DNA from: Bemisia tabaci
Lineage: Eukaryota; Arthropoda; Insecta; Hemiptera; Aleyrodidae
DNA length: 64,000 bases
Reading direction: 5' to 3'
Assembly (NCBI RefSeq): GCF_918797505.1
Contig: NC_092801.1
Coordinates: 26,628,477 to 26,692,476 of the forward strand
Part shown: in pieces, positions 10,401 to 22,400 of the stretch
Layout: every line of letters starts with the position of its first letter
How positions within the stretch are numbered: the first letter of the stretch is position 1
Position numbers and translations under genes: made by a program
Notes under the pieces: generated by a model
What the model was told of the DNA's origin: nothing
The model's database searches: none
What the model saw: the letters and a program-made list of their open reading frames with translations, nothing else

Positions 10401-13400
10401 CGTAGTCCTCCGCAAATTTCTGACTATAGCCGCAGGCTACAAGTCTAGCTTTATACTTTACTTTTTCCCCAAATTCATTGTTTTTAATTGCAAATACCCA
10501 CTTGCATGCAACAATGTTTCTTCCTATGGGCTCTGGCACAATATTCCAGGTTTTATTGATTAATAAAGAATCAATTTCTTCCTGAATAGCTTTTTTCCAT
10601 TTTAATTTGTCGGGGCTTTTCTCGATCTCTTTAATGGAAGAGGGAATGTCACATTCGAGTGATTGAGCACTTAAAAATATGTACCGAGTTAAATCATCGG
10701 TTTCATCATAACTAACATGTGGCAATCCCTTAATTCGTTCACTCCTTCTCAGTTCATGGGGCTTTGAGTCACAGTTTGCTGTAGGTAAATTAACATTCAC
10801 ATCCTTATCATCCATTTTGTCGTTGTTAGAGTTTTCAGGTTTAAAAGGCTCACATGTTTTCTCACACGTGTTTGATTTTTCATTTACTCCAGCTCGTTGC
10901 TGTGAAACTGATACTTGACCATTATCGAGTTTATGGTTTGCACTATTCCTATCACCATAGGTTTCACCATATTTATCTCGATTTTCTAGAATATTATTCA
11001 AATTCAGCACAGGCCTCGAAACCAGGTAATTTGTCTCATCAACAATTACATCTCTAACTTTGACAAATTTTTCGTTTTCTACGTCCCACACTTTATATCC
11101 ATTTGGTTCATAACCAACTAGAATGGCTTTCCAGGATTTTTCATCAAATTTTCGTTTCCTGGTTTTGTTGTGGACATAGACCGTAGAACCAAAAACTCTC
11201 AAAAATTCTATTTTGGGCTTTTTTCCATGCCATGCTTCATACGGAGTCATGCGTGCTGATAAAGCTTTGGTAGGAGTCAAGTTTATCAGATACGTAGCTG
11301 TTAGGACAGCTTCACCCCAAAAGGCCTAATAAAAGGCCAAAAAGGCCAAAAAGGCCAAAAGGCCCCAAAAGGCCATCTAACTTAGCTCCATGAAGCATTG
11401 CACGTGCCCGTTCTGTGATACTTCTTACCATTCTTTCAGCCACCCCATTCAACTGAGGCGTTCGTGGAATGGTCGGATGATATGTTATTCCCTTATCTAT
11501 ACAAAACTGTTTCATCTCAGTGGAGAAATATTCGCCACCATTATCTGAGTAGAGAGTAACGAATTTTGAATTAAAATGAGCCTCACTTTTGGCTACAAAA
11601 TCTTTGAAAGCAGGAAAAACTCCCGATTTTTGTTGAAGCAAGTAAGTTACACAGTAGTGAGTGTATTGATCAACAAATAAAACGAAGTAATTCTGATTAT
11701 TCAGAATAGTTGGAGGACTAATTGGTCCAGACACATCTGAATGTACTATAAATAACGCTCTATTGACGTGACTTTTATCTTTTATCTTGTGAAATGGTAA
11801 CCTTGCTTGCTTACCTTTAATACAAGCTTCACAAAAATGTTCACTCACTGCAACATTTTTGATCCTGTCAATATCATCAAACATGTTATGTCTTTTCAAC
11901 TCTAAAAATTTTCCCTTGCCAATATGTCCTAAGCGTTCATGCCACAGTTTATAAGTAGTATTGCCCATCGCACTATAAACTTGCATGTTTGCATTCTGGG
12001 AATTAATCAAAAATGTAATCGAAAATAAATTATGAAAGGGCTTACCCTTGAAAAACACTGTACTTCCCTTTGTAATTTGTACGCCCTTTTGATCGAAGGT
12101 GACCGTGAATCCAGCTTCCTGGATTTTCTTCACGGACAATAAATTATGAGGAACTTCAGGGCAGAATAGAACGTCCTCGAGAAGTCCGCTGAACCCGGAT
12201 TGAGTCGTAACGTTGATATTCCCTTTTTTAAGGGCAGTGATGAAGGCTCCACTCTTTGCGATGGCAATCTTCATTGGAGGATCTAGTGTCACGCTGCTGT
12301 TGAAGAATGCATCAGTTTTTGAAATATGGGCCGATGCTCCAGAATCCAGGATCCAGAATCCAGCTTCTTGATTTCCTTGAGATTCACCCGCCATGAAGGC
12401 AAAAGCAGAGATATTTGCACTTTCGGGTGAATAGTCATCTTTATCTTTAACTTTCACGCTCTTTAAGTTGGGTCTCGGTGAATTTTGGCTCGATTGATTG
12501 CGTCTGTAAATGCAATCCTTGATCACGTGATTTTTACGGCCACAATGGAAACATCCCATTGATTTCTTCTGAAAAGGTTTGAAGTTATTCTTCTTCTTAA
12601 TGTTCGGATTGAACTTTTGAGAATTGAACTTTGAACCCTTTAGTGGGAACTTTCGTTTTTGGTGGTCCAAGAGGAGGACTTTGGGGCTTGTATCATCATC
12701 ACCCTTCAGCTTTGTTTCATGATCAAGTAGCCTTGTCTTAACAAAAGCTAATGTCAAGTTGTTTTCTGACAAAGTCTCGATAGCTGTAACGATACCATCA
12801 TAGCTGCTTGGCAACGTCACTAAAAGGTGAGCCACCTTATCAGATTCGGTCAACGTGGCGCCAGCGGCACTCAGCTCAGTCATCAAATCGTCAAAAACTG
12901 TGAAGAATTTCATTAAATCTGACTGTCCTTGGAATTTTAACGCGAGCAACTTCTTTTTAATCGATATTTGCGCGGCCAAACTCTTCCTCTCGTAAATGGC
13001 ATCTAAACTTAAGAAAATGTCTCGTGCACTTTTTTCGTTGCTAACGAAGTGAATGTGAGAGTCCGCGAGATACTCGAGAATTACATTTTTCGCTTTTAGG
13101 TCCGAATCGTCCGAGATTTCACTTGCACCACTTGCAACACTGTTATCGCCCGACGCGGTCTGAGTCGTAACCGTGGTTACCGAGTCTACGGCGGATAAGA
13201 CTTTTAACTCGGCCAAGACCGCTCGCACTCGCAACTTCCAAATTGAGTATTTGGTACCGTCGAACGGCTTAATATTTCTTTTAGTTTTATGGTCACCACT
13301 CATTGTTAATTGGACACTTAATGAAATCACGAATAAAAACTGCACTGCTCTGGGCCCATAACCTAAAGGCTAAAGGTAAAAGCTAAAGGTGGTATGGAAA

Positions 13401-16400
13401 GAAATAACACTCGGAGGACGCTTTTAGATCACCTTTATGGGCAAGGTATCATACCGAACTGAAACTGAGAAATGAAAAACTGGAGGAATCAAAACTTTAC
13501 AAAACAGCTGACGCTTTTCGCCAACAGGAAGGGAGCGGAGGGTACGGTCCCTCTGGCAGTGGCGTGGCGTGAATTGCGATAAATCGATTGTTATGCCATT
13601 GAAACCTATGGAAAAAGATCGATAAGCAGGGTGTTCGCAGTGAACACCTTAATAATCGATTCTTTACCATAGGTAAATGTCATAACAATCGATACATCGC
13701 AATTCACGCCACGCCACTGCCCCCTGACCATTTTTCTTACCACCCTACTGGCGTCACTGAGCTATAGCAAAGGAGCCTATTTCCTTCACACTTACCATAT
13801 ACAACTTAAAACATTTAAAAAACAAGCGGGAAAGTTCTAATACTGTCGTATTAGAAAAGCGCTCAGGTGTTAGTCAATGTATTTAGTGAAGAAAGGAAGT
13901 ATAAACTCCGTCGACTTCGCTGGGAAATGGAAATAAAACATCAGCTGATAGCAAACAAAGGTTACCAAGGAAACCGTAAACGCGTATTTTTGTTTCCCGA
14001 AAATGAGCTCGCCGTTGAGCTCATCAGGCACGTTTTTTTAGGCTTCATTTGAGTTCAACGATCAATTTCGATAAGAATTACTCTACCGCTAAGAAATTTT
14101 CTTATAGACAAACGATCGAAACTACCTGCGCATTACGTTAAAAGCATAAAATACGGTTTTCACCGCTTTATTTATTTTAAAAATGGACCCTCCCCCCCCC
14201 CAAAAAAAAAGCCTACACATCGATGAGCTGGTGCGCCATTTAAACGCATTAGCACTAGTATACTAGTGCTCAGAGGCAAGTCGAAATCAAAAAGCGCTGC
14301 CTATCGGCTGAGCGCTTAAAATTTAATGTTTGGCCTGAAGATGTCCCCTATGCTCCTGTGATAGCGAAGAGAGCAGTAAGTGTTAAATTTTCCCTCAAAA
14401 TGCCTCCTCCCTCTTTCAGGCGAAATCACTGAAATCACTAAGACAGCAAAATTCATCTTAATTGTCGTCAAAATAAAATGTCTCATCTTGTTCAAATAAC
14501 ACGATTGAGAGACGTATTACTGGGCTGAAACCATCTTTACCCTCTTGTTTTTTGTGTGTCCAGGCTAAAGTATCGAAGCTAAGCAAGGCCCAAAAATTTG
14601 AAATGTTCATTAAGGCGTATAAGAGACAATATGGAACGAGTGCAGAGAAGAAAAAGCGATTCAAAATATTCAGTGCTAACCTGGTCAAGATCGACAAATT
14701 AATGTATAAAAGGAAAGATGACGTCGTTTTCGGCATTGGCCCATTCACGGATCTCACTCGTAAGTATACAATCGAGCATGTTTATGCTAAAATGCTCTAT
14801 GTTACGCGCAAACCCTATGAACATAGTTCCTTTTAGCATTAATACGTCCAATTGTTTTGTAATGCGCCCCAAGGTATATGGACTCTAAATTCTTATTTTC
14901 CGGAACTTCGGGAAAGTGTCAAAAATTCTTCGAAATAGAGATGAATTATATTTTTTAGGGTCACCTGAAAACTTTCTCCTTCTTTTCAATCAAATTCATA
15001 TCAAGTGTTTTAGCATAATTTTACACTATTCTGCCGTGCTAAGGAAGAACGCCGTATGAACATTCGAGAGTTGCCAAATTTCCTTTGATAAAATATTTAT
15101 TTTTGAGGCAAGTTAAGAATATTTTTCCTTGAAAGTTTCAGGAGCTTTAGGTGAAATTGCGAACAAAATGATATGCAAAATTGAAAGAAAAATTTTCATG
15201 TGTTTACAATGAAATTATTGTTTTATCAAAGGATATTTGGCAACGTCTGAAGGTTCATACGGCGTTTTTCCTTAGCACGGCAGTATTGCTCTAAAAATCG
15301 ATACCCAAAGTACGAAACCATGTTTCTCCTTTGTGGTGTTTCAAAATTCCCGCTCCTTTTTTAGTTTTCCTAAGAGAATAAGGCCAATTTTATAGCTTCA
15401 AATGTTTACAGAATATTCTACTAACAGAGAGGGCAAATCAAGGAACTGTACAAGAAATTATGCTAACTAGTTTTCCGAATAAACAATATAGTATGACTAG
15501 AAGTCTGCTAAGTCGCAAACGGAGATACGTGGTTTTTCACTCCGGCCATCAAATATTGATATAATATTGCAATTAGGTGCAAAAGTAGTCATAGATGGTG
15601 AAACTACAAGTGCACGTTTCTCAGTTTGCGACGTTGCAGACTTCCTGGCATACTTTATTTTGTATGAGGAAAATTACTCAACATCAATGGAGATGTTGCA
15701 TGAGTGAGGAATTTGCGATTTGACTGTTGATTCTTACGTAAAACTTCGCGAGAAACACGATGGTGCCACTGGTTTTCTCTGAAATTAACTCCCAATCTCA
15801 AAAAACTCTCAAGTTGAGGCCAACATGGAGGGGATATCCCACCCTACCTTGAGAGTCCACCTCTACATCAAGACAAACTCTCTATGCAAAGAAAGGGAGC
15901 AAATACATTGACAGGGTTGCCGTGTTTTCAGTTTTGGAGTCCCCAAATAAGGTGGCAGCCCTGTCAATGTATTTGCTCCTTATCTGTGCATAGAGAGCTT
16001 GTCTTGATATAGAGATGGACTCTCAGGATAGCGTGGGATATCCCCTCCATTTTGGCCTCAACTTGAGAGCTTTGTTTGAGCTTGGGAGTTGATTTCAGAG
16101 AAAACCAGTGGCACTATCGTGTTTCTCGCGACGTTTTTCATAAGAATCAATAGTCAAATCGCAAATTACACACATGCAACATCTCCATTCTTGAAAACAT
16201 CGGCGATTTTTATTTTTTGTGCAAAGAAAACTTGGCAAAAACTTCACTGAGTAATACTTATTTGTTTTGCGTTAAAAATAAAGTACACGAAAAATTGAAC
16301 GCTGCTTCAGCATTTATAATGTTGAAAAAATGTGCGACAAGTATACATGCTGATTTTACAATAAAAAGAATGCTAGGTTAACTGCGTCCAATTAAACAAA

Positions 16401-19400
16401 TTCAATGTTGAGTTAGCATTGGTTTCATTTGAATTCAACATTCGATACTTTTCGCATAATTTTTTAACAGTATAGATGCTAAATCAACATTCGATTTTTT
16501 TCCATGTTGAAATCGAGATTTCTAAACACCGCATACGAGATACATGGTCTGGTAGTTTCATACCGTCGATATGACGTTCATTCTACCTCCGCAGGTGAGG
16601 AATTCGTTCAAAGTTACATCGGGAAACTCAAACCGGAATCAAACTCAAAATCAAAATCCACCCAGTCGTCTAGTCGTGGACGCAAAAGCAAAACCAAAGA
16701 GGCTCCCTCACTCCATCCAAGAATGCTCCGACGAAAATCGCGCTCTAATTCTGACAAGAAGGAAGAGCGAAGACGAGCATCAAGATCTCCAAGCGCACAA
16801 CCAAGAACATCGCAAAGAACACCGATGACAACACCGAGAGTATCGCCACCGAGAACATCACAGATATCATTGCCACCGAGAACATCACTGATATCATCGC
16901 AACCGAGAACATCACTGATATCATCGCAATCGAGAACATCATCGACATCATCGGCACCGAGAAGGCAGGGGTCAAGGCGACGTGACCCGTTTGTCCGGAT
17001 GGACGGGGAGGGCACCAGCCGGGGTGACCAAGCTCCAGAGCCGAGGTATATCATTGGTGCTGAGCCTCAGGGTGTCCCGTTGATCGATTGGCGAGTACCC
17101 GCTTATAAGTATCCGGCCGCGGAGAATCAGGTACGGCTACGATGTAAGATGAACTTTTGCAGGATGCTTTTATTTGTCGCAGGGAAACAGTAAAATCAGG
17201 AATGGAGATGTTGCATGTGTGAGGAATTTGCGATTTGACAAGTGATTCTTACGTAAAAGTTCGCGAGAAACACGATGGTGCCACTGGTTCCTCTGAAATC
17301 AACTCCTAAGCTCAAAAAAAGCTCTCAAGTTGAGACCAAAATGGAGGGGATATCCCACGCTATCCTGAGAGTCCACCTCTACATCAAAACAAACTCACCA
17401 TGTAAAGATAGGGAGCAAATACATTGACAGGGCTGCCACCTTGGGGACTTATTTGGGGACTCTAAAACTGAAATCACAGCAACCCTGCTAATGTATTTGC
17501 CCCCTATCTTTGCATGGAGAGTTTGTCTTGATGTAGAGGTGGACTCTCAGGATAGCGTGGGATATCCTGTTCATTACAGCCTCAACTTTGAGAGCTTTTT
17601 TTGAGCTTGGGAGTTGATTTCAGTGAAAACCAGTGGCGCCATTGTTTTTCTCGCGAACTTTTACATAAGAATCATTAGTCAAATCGCAAATTCCTCACAC
17701 ATGCAAAATCTCCATTTGGTCAAACGCCTAAGCAAATATTCAAATGTCCTTACTTAGGTTACGCAACATCCAGCCGCCACAGTGCTCGACCCGCCCACAA
17801 CCCTTCAGGGAGTTCAAACTCCTTCATTTGGACGTATTTGTTAAAGAGAACGAGAGACGCGCGGATGGGAAAGGAGGAGTGTGCTCGTTAGTTGAGAGCC
17901 GTAAGATTGAGTGAGAGTTGTACAGAATAATTGAAGGTATTTATGCCAAAAGGAACTATGTCTCACGCAATCCCTATGCTCATAGTTCCTTTTAGCATAA
18001 ATACGTCCAATTCATTGCTCCTGAGAGGAAGAATTCTCTGTAAAAATATGCATCTTACAATAATATTGCATTTATATTGAAATTATCAGCATGTTGTAAA
18101 ATACAGAAGTTTTAAACTTTTCACATTTAACTATACGAGAAGCATTTGAAGAGGAAAAGAGAAGGAGAGTTCGTAGATTTGATGAACTCTTACATTTAAA
18201 ACATTGAACACTGGGAGTTCTTCGCCTAAAATTTACAAAATTTTGATGACCGTCAAAATTTGACTATCTGCCTGGGCATATGGCAAAATGCCTGATTCAA
18301 CCAATTGTCTGCGACATATTACTTGGTAAGGAAAGTAACAGGCATTAATTTAGAGAGAGAAAGAATCGAAATGCATGGGTGCATTGAATGCAAAATGCAT
18401 GGAAGCATGGTTGTCGATTTGTGGAGCTGAGACTCGGAAGGAGAGACGGTTAACGCGCGCAAGTTTCGCCTTCAATTTTGAATGATACTATAGATTACAC
18501 AAGAGTGAAAATCGTACAGCAAGCTAATTCTCGTAAGATAGACGCGTCAGATCGGAAATTTTTCCGTTGCCTCCAGCCTCAAATACGTAGATCCGGGTCT
18601 GTCGGTTTATCATTCTTTTTTCTTTTTTTTTATCGTGAACTTACGATAGAACAAATCCACATAGTCATTTGCAGACTGCCTCAGTCTTTACACATTTAGT
18701 TTTATCATGCAACAAGAAACAAGGCTCGTCGTTCTAATAATCAACCCTTGTCATTGTTTCATTTTTTCTCTTGGGCAACGGAATGACCGACAGCATTTAT
18801 CAGAGGAGATTCGGTGCGGCGCTTGCTGGGCCTTCGCAGCCGTGGGAGCAGTGGAGATCCTTTGGACGGAGGAGGTGGACGGTGTCACTTATCTTTCGAA
18901 ACAAGGTAATGGACCACTAGATAAGGTACGAATTTCAGCATTCTGGTACATGTTTCTTAACCAAAATTTTACGTAAAACACGATGCGCACAACGAAAATT
19001 ACCAAAATTAACTCCTTACGAAGATATTTAATGATTCTTAATGCGTGAATTCAAACCACCCGCTCATGAAAACTCAATGCTCTACGTGAATCGCATCGCG
19101 CGCTAAACGCTATCATGACAGTCTCTGCGATATAAAAAGCTGGCAACCTCAATCTTGACGCTTTGGCTCAGCTATAGCAAATTGCTAATAGTTTGAACAA
19201 CACATGATGGGAAATGAACATTGCTCGATTGAGAAGCTTGCTGAAACCGTTGTAGTGGGCGATTTGACTCACGTAGAGTTTTGAGTTTCTTGTGAGCGGG
19301 CAGTTCAAATTCCTCGTAACCAATGTGAAATAAAAACGTTAATATCTTCGTTAGGAGTTGGTTTCCGTAATTTCCGTTGTGTGAATCATTTTCTACGTAA

Positions 19401-22400
19401 AATTCTGGTTAAGAAACATGTATCAGATCGCTTAAATTCGTACCTTGTCTAGTGGTCCATTCCGGAAACTTCCACAGCACGTTATCAGCGTTTTCGGATC
19501 CCATTTTTCCATTCTCTCCATCTACCATTGGTTAGGAAGTATTAAATAGGGACGTTTTCTGGACGACTCATAAAACTATCAAATCTATTCTAGAGTACCT
19601 GTATACGGGATAGTATTGCCAGGGTGGCATGGAACCTAAGAAAATAATGAAAAATTGGAAATTTCAGTGAAATATTTCTTGAAATTCCACGAGGCCGTGA
19701 AATATTTCATATTTTTCAAGGGCTACAGTATGCAACCCGCACTCAAACACACAAAAATAGAAGAAAATCACAATTTCACATTCTACAAAACATGAAAAGG
19801 AACCGGTATTTTTCAATATTTCTCATAAATTTCTAAAATTCCATGAAATATTTCGCGTGAAATTTCAAGATTTTATTTTTCATGCAATTGTGCCACCCTG
19901 AGTATTGCCATCTCAGTCCTTTTACTGCAAAAAAAGTGTGTCGCTCTGTGATAGGTCGGCTATCATGGAGACCCAAAGCTGGACCAATGTAAACAAACCC
20001 CAGCCCCTTTCGCAGCTAGTTTGGCCCAATGTGAACAAACAAGATGGCGACAAAGTTCTACAAAATTCTAGACGTGATTTTGGATGTGATAGAAATTTCT
20101 TTATGATCAACTGCTGAGCTGAGTTCGGATCGACCTTTAATGGATATGTTTGCCAAAAATTAACCTTTGAGTGTGATTATCTTTCATTTCTCAGCCGATA
20201 ATATGTATTCCTATGGGACGGGTTTGTATACATTGGTCCAACTTTGGAGCTCCATGATAAGCCAAAACTGATGAACCAATCAGAGAGCGGCACAGAGATG
20301 GCAATACTATCCCGTACACAGGTACTCTAATTTAATCAGAGCTCATTGATTTGTAACATACTGGTAGTAGCACTTATTTAACTTGATTAGTGAGTATATA
20401 ATAGCCAACGTGCTAGACAAATGTGCAAGGATTACCATACCTAAAGCTGTTTACTAAATTACAATTTTTGGTCGAAGCTTCTTGGCACGGTTGCCATCAG
20501 TAGGACCTTTAGAGGCAAAAAAGTACATTTAATTACATTTTTCAATCAATGATAACAACTTTGGTAGGCACTGTGCTGACTAGATAGGAATGCCAAATGC
20601 CTTTACCAAAATTGTTATTATTAGACTGTTCAGACTGACAGCGCAACGGTATTGCCCATTTGACGATCGTGATTTTCAATGGGCGAGGCGTGAATAATCG
20701 ATTTTCTATAAATCCCCATTTGTAGCTATGGTAAAGAATCGATTATTAAGGTGTTCGTTGCGAACTCCCTATTTATCGATCCTTATCGATAGCTTTAAAT
20801 GGGAGATCAGTCGATATATCGCAAAGCACGCCACGCCAATGGTGATTTTGAACGAGCTAGAGGAGCGGATAGTCCATTTTTGACGATGCGAGTACTCATG
20901 TTTGCTCTAAATTACCCTAGTGTTACTCACTTTTCAGGTTCTCTATAAATGTTAGCTTCCCTGCATTGTCATTTTTCCGATATTAAATTAATTAATTTTA
21001 CTCCCAAAAAATAACTATCTCTTAATTGGACGTATTTCTGTCAAATGGAACTAAGCGCCATCGGAGGAGGAAGGTGGAGGGGGGCTTGGATTGGCGGCGA
21101 AACCGGGCGTCGGGCTCATTCATTCCTATACTCGCAATGCTTTTACATGGCGCTTAGATCCGTTTGACAGAACGCGCTATCCGGCATTCCAAATTCCTCA
21201 AAAGGAACTCAAATTGGCGCTTAGTTCCGTTTGGCAGAAATACGTCCAATTGAGTGACAATTTATTTAACTACTGGTCCTGACTGTCGATAGATTTGATA
21301 GACTGCGTGCCGGAAAATGACGGTTGCGAAGGAGGCTGGCTGCACCATGCCCTGGAACACATGTCAGTGTTCGGAATCGCACTGGCGAAACATTACCCTT
21401 ACAAGGCCGTCACTGGTGATTGTAAAGATATTCCCGGATACTTGAGGATCGGTGGCTGGGCCAGGGTTGGGGAGAAGCTTAGCTACTTGAAGAGACAGGA
21501 AAAACTTGAGGAAGCTCTTAAGGACAGCCCGCTGCCTACACTCATACACTTCCCGGACGAGTTTCAAGTATGTAGCCTCTTTAATTGGAGAAAGGGTCTG
21601 TAACATGCAAGATATACAGGGTGTCCCAGGCTTAAGTACGAATATTGAAGGGGTCGATTCTGTGGGTCTAGAAAAGACGTTTTTGTGGTATAACTTCTTT
21701 TCCAAAAACGTGTTCCCTGATGGGGGCCACGGCCCTTCACGGTTGGAGAAAAAAATCGTCTTTTTGACACTGTGACGATGTTTATTAACCAATAATAATG
21801 ACAATCTGTAACTGGGGGTAATGTTTAGCGCTATTTTCATTTTGGGCGCTTCTGGGTACCAGATGCGCCCTTTCCAGCCGTTCGACTCCCCCGATGTAAC
21901 ATGTACTATACTACATACCGTTTTGCCTTATGGGTAATGACGCCATTCTGGTACACCCGGGAAAATTTGATTTTCTTCTGCATCTGGTATTCGTAAGAGT
22001 TTTCGTGAAATGTTTTGCTTTTAAGCATAACAATCTCGCACGGACGTATTACCTGGTTAAACTATTTTGGGGCTTCGTTATGCTTAAATGCCTCATATTC
22101 GAGGTTGTACTTTCAGATTGATTCGAAAAAAGCACGAACAGTCACGTGATCTCTTCATTTTAGTGACGTATTACTGTGCTATTTTGTGATTGGTTCATTT
22201 TCTCGGCGCAGCATCGTCAAGCGTCAGCTGTTTGCGGCTCTGGGTTGAAGGTTTAAGGTTAGCCGGCCAGGTTGGCCTAGTGGTCAGCGCGTCTGACTCT
22301 AGGCCAATAGGTCCCGGGTTCGAATCCCGGTGGTGGCGACAAATTTTCATGGAACTGACGAGTGGATCTGCAGAAACAGATTCCTTTCGGCCTTAATCCC

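Larger units (their letters stand above)
7132..13526 (-). mobile_element. Ty1/copia-family LTR retrotransposon, near-complete but interrupted
   Basis: LTRs of 163 bp with a 5-bp duplication bound Gag, protease, integrase, RT and RNase H coding in the copia order, all on -. The putative primer-binding site beside the 5' LTR (GGTTATGGGCCCAGAG, - strand, about 13348-13363) resembles the initiator-tRNA-Met-type site of insect copia elements. Near-identical LTRs indicate a recent insertion. Breaks: a 1.54-kb insertion in RT (8525-10068), a GGCC-repeat frameshift in integrase (about 11290-11365), and a one-base frame loss in an A/T run near 7680 in the C-terminal tail. It lies antisense in the first visible protease intron. 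Confidence 0.95.

Noticed and set aside
16614..17054. - strand frame of 146 residues with DVLG repeats
   Set aside because: Antisense shadow of the protease spacer exon and its 27-bp repeat.
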